A DNA stretch of 11,608 nucleotides from the NCBI GenBank assembly GCA_023447335.1, contig JAEXOD010000066.1:1-11608 (forward strand). Direction: 5' to 3'. Source of the stretch: Bacteroidota bacterium (GTDB lineage: Bacteria > Bacteroidota > Ignavibacteria > Ignavibacteriales > Melioribacteraceae). Of this stretch, positions 8,301 to 11,608 are shown one piece after another. A model generated the notes under the pieces. That model was not told the DNA's origin. It saw nothing but the letters and a program-made list of their open reading frames with translations, and searched no databases. Each line of letters opens with the position of its first letter. Positions within the stretch are counted from its first letter, which is position 1. The translations under genes and the position numbers were made by a program.

Positions 8301-8305
8301 AAGAT

Positions 8306-8361
8306 AGTGAAAAAGTGAAACAGTGAAACGGTGGAAGGGTGAAACGGTGATAAAGTGGTGC
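8306..8361 (+). repeat. Octamer array 2 (seven units)
   Basis: Units AGTGAAAA, AGTGAAAC, AGTGAAAC, GGTGGAAG, GGTGAAAC, GGTGATAA and a decayed AGTGGTGC. Same 8-bp period and GTG core as array 1. It sits between hairpin copies A and B. Confidence 0.9.
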
Positions 8362-8378
8362 CAAGATTTGGGGGTAGT

Positions 8379-8498
8379 TTTACTTAAAATTCTTTCGAAC
8401 CAGGATTTTCAGGACAAAAGAAGGATTTACAGGAAACTCCCTCCGATTTTGGAGGTTTTATCCTGAAAATCCGCTAAAATCCTGTTAATCCTGGTTCT
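8379..8498 (+). repeat. Hairpin repeat, copy B (full length)
   Basis: An imperfect inverted repeat. GAACCAGGATT (8397-8407) pairs perfectly with AATCCTGGTTC (8487-8497). GGATTTACAGGA (8423-8434) pairs 11 of 12 with TCCTGAAAATCC (8461-8472). A GC-rich apical stem CCTCC/GGAGG (8440-8444 with 8451-8455) has the loop GATTTT. GGATTTTCAGGA (8403-8414) is also a perfect 12-bp complement of 8461-8472, so two registers are possible. Arms are built from the recurring words CAGGATT and AATCCTG. Confidence 0.88.
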
Positions 8499-8503
8499 AA
8501 AAT

Positions 8504-8559
8504 GGTGAAAAAGTGGAAGAGTGATATAGTGAAACAGTGAAACAGAGAAACGGTGATAA
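8504..8559 (+). repeat. Octamer array 3 (seven units)
   Basis: Units GGTGAAAA, AGTGGAAG, AGTGATAT, AGTGAAAC, AGTGAAAC, AGAGAAAC, GGTGATAA. Same period and consensus as arrays 1 and 2. It is followed, like array 2, by a G-rich patch and GTAGTTTTACTTAAAAT (8581-8597), after which the hairpin expected from the pattern is replaced by unrelated sequence. Confidence 0.9.
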
Positions 8560-8626
8560 AGACGTATCAAAATTTGGAGGGTAGTTTTACTTAAAATTTA
8601 ACCTTCAACATTTAACACTTAAACTA

Positions 8627-8768
8627 GACCCGGAGGGTCGAAATTATTGTAACTTGTAAATAAGAGATGAATTTTTAGCCCCGTAGGCGGCGATATTTTT
8701 ATCTAAAAACTATAATGTCGCACCCTACGGGACTTGGCTTTCGTTGCTATTTGTGATGTCACAATAAT
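8627..8768 (+). repeat. Nested palindromic module around CCCGTAGG (REP-like)
   Basis: Three hairpin elements lie together. A perfect GACCC-GGA-GGGTC hairpin occupies 8627-8639. A 19-bp imperfect inverted repeat pairs AGCCCCGTAGGCGGCGATA (8677-8695) with TGTCGCACCCTACGGGACT (8716-8734). Outer arms ATTATTGTAAC (8643-8653) and GTCACAATAAT (8758-8768) pair 10 of 11. Nesting of the outer arms around the inner stem suggests one folded unit. I recall similar CCCGTAGGG palindromes as interspersed intergenic repeats in Bacteroidetes-like genomes; not checked here. Confidence 0.75.
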
Positions 8769-8789
8769 ATCAAGTCTACGGCTATATAT

Positions 8790-8912
8790 AGTGTTAAATT
8801 ATTAGGGTTAAATGCTTAATAAATAAATTTATTATTTATTAATTAGCTATTTATAGGCTAATAAAAATATAATAAATTAATATTTAACACTAAACACTTA
8901 ACATTTAACCTT
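8790..8912 (+). repeat. AT-rich inverted-repeat module
   Basis: AGTGTTAAAT (8790-8799) is a perfect inverted match to ATTTAACACT (8882-8891). Inside lie a near-palindrome of TTAATAAATAA type (about 8816-8842) and an ATTAGC/GCTAAT hairpin (8842-8847 with 8857-8862). The right end continues with TTTAACACT/AACACTTAACATTTAACCTT-like words, echoed in direct orientation near 8597-8621. Very low complexity makes some of this symmetry cheap. Confidence 0.6.
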
Positions 8913-8920
8913 AATTTGTA

Positions 8921-8958
8921 ATCCTGAAAATCCGATAAAATCCTGTTAATCCTGGTTC
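8921..8958 (+). repeat. Solo right arm of the hairpin repeat
   Basis: These 38 bp match the right arm of hairpin copy B (8460-8497) at 37 positions; the only difference is A at 8935 for C at 8474. No left arm (AACCAGGATTTTC) lies nearby, so this is a half unit. It could pair with the left arm of copy A or B several hundred bases upstream. Confidence 0.85.
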
Positions 8959-9127
8959 CAAAATATTTAAAAAACGTCACGGTGAAACGATTAAAAAGTA
9001 TCCGTCCCCCCAATTTACTTAAAGTTTAGCTCCAAACCTTTAACATCATCTGCCGGATTCCGTCAAAAAAAATCAATTTAAGTAAACATTTTTCCCTTTG
9101 AAAATAGTTTTAAATGTATTATTTTAA

Positions 9128-9135
9128 TAAGTTTG
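9128..9135 (+). promoter_or_regulatory. Candidate -7 element for the LOG-family gene
   Basis: TAAGTTTG is a perfect TAnnTTTG match. It would give a start site near 9142 and a leader of about 23 nt. No clean TTTG lies 19-21 bp upstream (the nearest, 9097-9100, is 27 bp away), so the call rests on the -7 box alone. Confidence 0.4.
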
Positions 9136-9164
9136 CGATTTAATTTATACAAGGAGTTATTAAA

Positions 9165-9983
9165 ATGAAAGACGATTCAAGACCGGAAAAAGCGTATAAT
9201 AATTTAGAGTTTTTAAACTCTCCGGAAGCAAGAACTATTAGAATTCTTTCAGAATTTTACGAACCACAAGCTCGTTTTAAAAAAGAGAATATACAAGATA
9301 CCATTGTGTTTTTCGGTTCTGCGAGATTATTATCATCAAAAGATGCATCTGAAAATTTAAAAAATATTGAGAATAGCGATAAAACTTTACCGGATTACGA
9401 AGCAAAGCTTACTAAAGCCAAAAAGTTAGTTGAAATGGCTCATTATTATGATGAGGCTGAACAACTTTCGGCACGTTTAACCAAATGGGCTGCCACTTTA
9501 CCCGGAAACGGTAAACGCTTAACTATTTGCAGCGGCGGCGGTCCCGGAATAATGGAAGCAGCCAACAAGGGATGTTTTGAAGTAGGAGGAAAATCCATAG
9601 GATTAAATATTAGTATTCCTTTTGAACAGTTTGTTAATACTTATGTGCCAAAGGAATTAGCTTTTGAGTTCCACTACTTTTTTATGCGCAAATTTTGGTT
9701 CATTTATTTAGCCAAAGCTCTTATAGTTTTTCCGGGTGGTTTTGGTACTTTGGACGAAATGATGGAAGTTTTAACTTTAATTCAGACTCAAAAAGTTAAA
9801 AAACATATTAAAGTTTTAATTTATGATTCAAGTTACTGGAAAAAAATAATTAATTTTGACGCTTTAATTGAAAGCGGAATGATTAGCCCGGAAGACATGA
9901 ATATTCTTGATTTTTGTGATAATATCGAAGAAGCTTACGAAAAAATAACAAAAAGCTTTGAAAACAATTTTTTACACGAATAA
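9165..9983 (+). CDS. LOG family / TIGR00730 Rossmann-fold protein (nucleoside 5'-monophosphate phosphoribohydrolase)
   Basis: Protein of 272 residues, cytoplasmic, with no signal peptide. It has the family's phosphate/ribose-binding motifs: 'FFGSAR' (49-54), 'SGGGPGIMEAANKG' (123-136), the conserved 'MRK' (174-176) and 'PGGFGTLDE' (190-198). Family members cleave a nucleoside 5'-monophosphate to free base and ribose 5-phosphate; the best-known release active cytokinins, and older annotation calls them 'lysine decarboxylase-like'. At 272 aa it is longer than the common ~190-aa form because of an N-terminal extension and a helical insert (about 55-108) between the first strand and the GGGPG motif. 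The start is well supported: AAGGAG (9151-9156) lies 8 nt before the ATG. It appears monocistronic, preceded by the repeat island and followed by a terminator. The physiological nucleotide is not evident. Confidence 0.93.
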   Translation: MKDDSRPEKAYNNLEFLNSPEARTIRILSEFYEPQARFKKENIQDTIVFFGSARLLSSKDASENLKNIENSDKTLPDYEAKLTKAKKLVEMAHYYDEAEQLSARLTKWAATLPGNGKRLTICSGGGPGIMEAANKGCFEVGGKSIGLNISIPFEQFVNTYVPKELAFEFHYFFMRKFWFIYLAKALIVFPGGFGTLDEMMEVLTLIQTQKVKKHIKVLIYDSSYWKKIINFDALIESGMISPEDMNILDFCDNIEEAYEKITKSFENNFLHE

Positions 9984-10029
9984 ATAAAACATAATATTAC
10001 AGATGTGTATTAGTTTTACTTAGTTGTAA

Positions 10030-10075
10030 AAGAATTTAAAAGAGATGTTATAATATATTTCTTTTTTCAATTCTT
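10030..10075 (+). other. AT-rich hairpin in the LOG gene's 3' region
   Basis: AAGAATT (10030-10036) pairs perfectly with AATTCTT (10069-10075). After one mismatch, eight more positions pair (10038-10045 with 10060-10067, one G-U). The loop is 14 nt. There is no U-run directly after it, so it is not a standard terminator; it may stabilise the mRNA end. In AT-rich DNA this could also be chance. Confidence 0.35.
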
Positions 10076-10121
10076 AATTTGAAGTTATTTTTACTGTAAG
10101 GACCAATATTAATTACTACAT

Positions 10122-10159
10122 AAAAAAAGAGACGCACAATTCTGTACGTCTCTTTTTTG
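10122..10159. terminator. Bidirectional intrinsic terminator between convergent genes
   Basis: AAAAAAGAGACG (10123-10134) is a perfect complement of CGTCTCTTTTTT (10147-10158). The stem continues inward past one C-A mismatch with AC/GT, leaving a 6-nt loop AATTCT. The A-run on the left and T-run on the right give a U-tract on both strands, so it can end the plus-strand LOG gene (stop at 9983) and the minus-strand T9SS gene (stop at 10206). Confidence 0.88.
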
Positions 10160-10205
10160 TTAATTTTAATCTATTAAAACAATTATATATTTTATGATAT
10201 AATAA

Positions 10206-11608
10206 TTATTTCATTAATGTCATTTTCTTTGAAGCAGAAAATCCGTTAACATTCAATTGATAAACATAAATACCGCTGGTTAAACCCGAAGCATCAAAAT
10301 TAATAGAGTACTGACCTTTTGCTTTAGTTTCATTAACTAAAGTTGCAATCTCTTTACCTAACATATCATATACTTTCAAAGTTACAAAACCATCTTTGGG
10401 CATACGATAAGAAATTGAAGTAGCAGGGTTAAAAGGATTTGGGAAATTTTGTAACAATTCAAATTCATAATTTAAAGCCGAGTTATCATCAACTCCTGAT
10501 GGATCTGCGAAAATATACTTAAAAGCACATTTTCCAAAAGCATCAATAACATATGCAGTTTCACCGTCAGCAGAAAAAGCAACATCACAAGGAGATCTTA
10601 AAGGTGCACCGTTAGGATTAGGAGCATCACCGCTGTTTTGAGAAGGTAATTCAGCCGAAACATTTGCAAATGTCCCTAATAATGAAAAACCTTTTACCCA
10701 ACGTCTTGTTGAATCTACACCGGCTACCCATAAATATTTATCCTTGTTATCAACTGTAATACCATAAGGTAAAGCAGCGTCTAATTGTAATAAACCTACT
10801 GCATCAATAACTTTTTGACTTGTATAAGCCGCAGGAGTTAAATAATTTCCGCCTTCCCAAACAGATATACCCCCGTTTAAGCTTGTTGAAGTTAAAGCAT
10901 TTCTTGAAGTGTAAAACGGAGTTGTGGTAACAGAATAATCACCATCAGGAATTACGGCACAATCTCTTATCATATCAAAACCGCCTGTATGTGGTCCGTT
11001 TATTTCCATCGGTTGAGATGACATAAAGAAATATGATCCGCGTCCGGGAGTAGTGATATTTTGAGCAAAATTATAAAAACGATAAGAAGGACCCTGATAA
11101 GGAATACCGCCGACTAAAACCGAATCTTTTGTAGCAGCTATACCGTGAACCGTAGTTCCCCAACCGCTTCCTTGAATTCCGAAACCCCATCTTTCATAAT
11201 CTTGAGGATTTCTATCTTTGAAATAAAACACGCTTGATGCACCGGCAGGAACTTGCTGATTTGGAATACGAGCTGTAACAACAACATCTTTTCCGATTGC
11301 TGCAATACCTATTAATTGACCAACCTTTCCGCTTAATGAATCTTCTTCGCCGATTTCAAAAAAATCGACAAATTTTGTAAATTCTGTTTCTGCAGGATCT
11401 AAATAAAATATTTGATTTCTTGCATGAATATTTGTAGTTTTTGATGATATTACATATAAACGATCCTGAGCATCCATTGTACATAAAAACGGTTGAACAT
11501 AATCTGAATCGGCAGCGGGAAAATCAATTTTGCCTACATAAATCCACTCCTTAGTTTGAGCAAACGAAACAACAGCAAACAACATAAAAACGACAAGCAC
11601 TTTAATAC
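10206..11608 (-). CDS. Secreted protein with T9SS type A sorting domain, propeller-like N-terminal part (start probably beyond the right edge)
   Basis: At least 464 residues (numbered from a GTG at 11600). The frame stays open to the edge and reads I-K-V-L-V-V-F there, so the true start, giving the basic end of the signal peptide, is probably just outside the window. The signal peptide ends near 'VVSFA|Q' (14/15). Residues about 17-365 repeat short 'GxxAxxxDxVxVxG' and 'DxxDRLYVIS' patterns ('MDAQDRLYVISS', 'IAATKDSVLVGGI', 'AFSADGETAYVID'), suggesting an NHL- or propeller-like fold; I cannot name its ligand or activity. Residues about 380-464 are a classic Por-secretion type A domain ('NFPNPFNPATSISYRMP', 'VYDMLGKEIATLV', 'GIYVYQL'), which directs export through T9SS and surface attachment or release. 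The C-terminal 'KKMTLMK' is standard. The gene looks less AT-rich than its neighbours, perhaps from strong expression. Confidence 0.9.
   Translation of the reverse strand, partial: IKVLVVFMLFAVVSFAQTKEWIYVGKIDFPAADSDYVQPFLCTMDAQDRLYVISSKTTNIHARNQIFYLDPAETEFTKFVDFFEIGEEDSLSGKVGQLIGIAAIGKDVVVTARIPNQQVPAGASSVFYFKDRNPQDYERWGFGIQGSGWGTTVHGIAATKDSVLVGGIPYQGPSYRFYNFAQNITTPGRGSYFFMSSQPMEINGPHTGGFDMIRDCAVIPDGDYSVTTTPFYTSRNALTSTSLNGGISVWEGGNYLTPAAYTSQKVIDAVGLLQLDAALPYGITVDNKDKYLWVAGVDSTRRWVKGFSLLGTFANVSAELPSQNSGDAPNPNGAPLRSPCDVAFSADGETAYVIDAFGKCAFKYIFADPSGVDDNSALNYEFELLQNFPNPFNPATSISYRMPKDGFVTLKVYDMLGKEIATLVNETKAKGQYSINFDASGLTSGIYVYQLNVNGFSASKKMTLMK

Larger units (their letters stand above)
8099..9164 (+). 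other. Gene-free repeat island of about 1 kb between the B12 operon and the LOG-family gene
   Basis: No credible coding region lies here. The octamer arrays carry GTGA in most units, and because 8 is not a multiple of 3 the TGA triplets fall in all plus-strand frames. The island begins about 13 bp after the lipoprotein stop and consists almost wholly of repeat modules, listed separately. Its last stretch (about 8963-9127) holds one leftover octamer (GGTGAAAC, 8981-8988), two oppositely oriented TTTACTTAAA words and otherwise featureless AT-rich sequence. No conventional terminator is seen after the lipoprotein; the hairpins may serve as mRNA 3' ends (inference). Confidence 0.85.

Noticed and set aside
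8112..8559. CRISPR array
   Set aside because: The repeats are 8 bp with no unique spacers between units, the 59-bp repeat occurs only twice, and no cas gene is present.
8112..8559. Minus-strand repetitive peptide encoded by the octamer arrays
   Set aside because: The complementary strand is open within an array, but TAG/TTA stops in the intervening hairpins break the frames and no start with a ribosome-binding site is seen.
10011..10022. TAGTTTTACTTA downstream of the LOG gene, identical to the island's spacer word
   Set aside because: Only 12 AT-rich bases match and none of the flanking repeat structure is present, so chance is adequate.
11598..11600. GTG at 11600 as the true start of the T9SS protein
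   Set aside because: The frame is open to the edge and the hydrophobic signal peptide lacks its basic N-terminus from this codon, so an upstream start outside the window is more likely.

Overview
The window is strongly AT-rich and most likely comes from a free-living Bacteroidota/Chlorobiota-type bacterium. The Ignavibacteria/Kapabacteria side fits best, but this is inference. The evidence is a type IX secretion (T9SS) type A C-terminal sorting domain with an 'NFPNPFNPATSI' motif on the rightmost gene, a TonB-dependent receptor with a carboxypeptidase-regulatory-like N-terminal domain, a lipoprotein with an acidic stretch just after its lipobox cysteine, and TAnnTTTG promoter elements.

Left part (1-4398, minus strand): two signalling genes read leftward and overlap by 8 bp. 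First comes a CheB-CheR fusion (methylesterase, methyltransferase, a six-heptad coiled coil and several PAS regions). It is followed by a multi-PAS sensor that runs off the left edge. No chemoreceptor or CheA lies in the window.

Middle (4399-8098, plus strand): a cobalamin-uptake operon. A Bacteroidetes-type promoter is followed by a well-preserved cobalamin riboswitch, a BtuB-like TonB-dependent receptor and, overlapping its stop codon by one base, a beta-propeller lipoprotein resembling BtuG, the surface B12-binding partner of BtuB in Bacteroides. Together they look like a B12-repressed outer-membrane capture-and-import pair. The inner-membrane BtuCDF transporter is not here.

Repeat island (about 8101-9090): roughly 1 kb with no gene. 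It holds three arrays of an 8-bp repeat (consensus RGTGRWAN) alternating with long imperfect hairpins built from 'AGGATTT/AATCCT' words, a nested palindromic module around 'CCCGTAGG', an AT-rich inverted-repeat module and a solo half-hairpin. It is the least explained stretch of the window.

Right part (9128-11608): a LOG-family (TIGR00730-type) nucleotide phosphoribohydrolase on the plus strand converges on a secreted T9SS-sorted protein on the minus strand. A clear bidirectional terminator sits between them. The T9SS gene probably starts just beyond the right edge.
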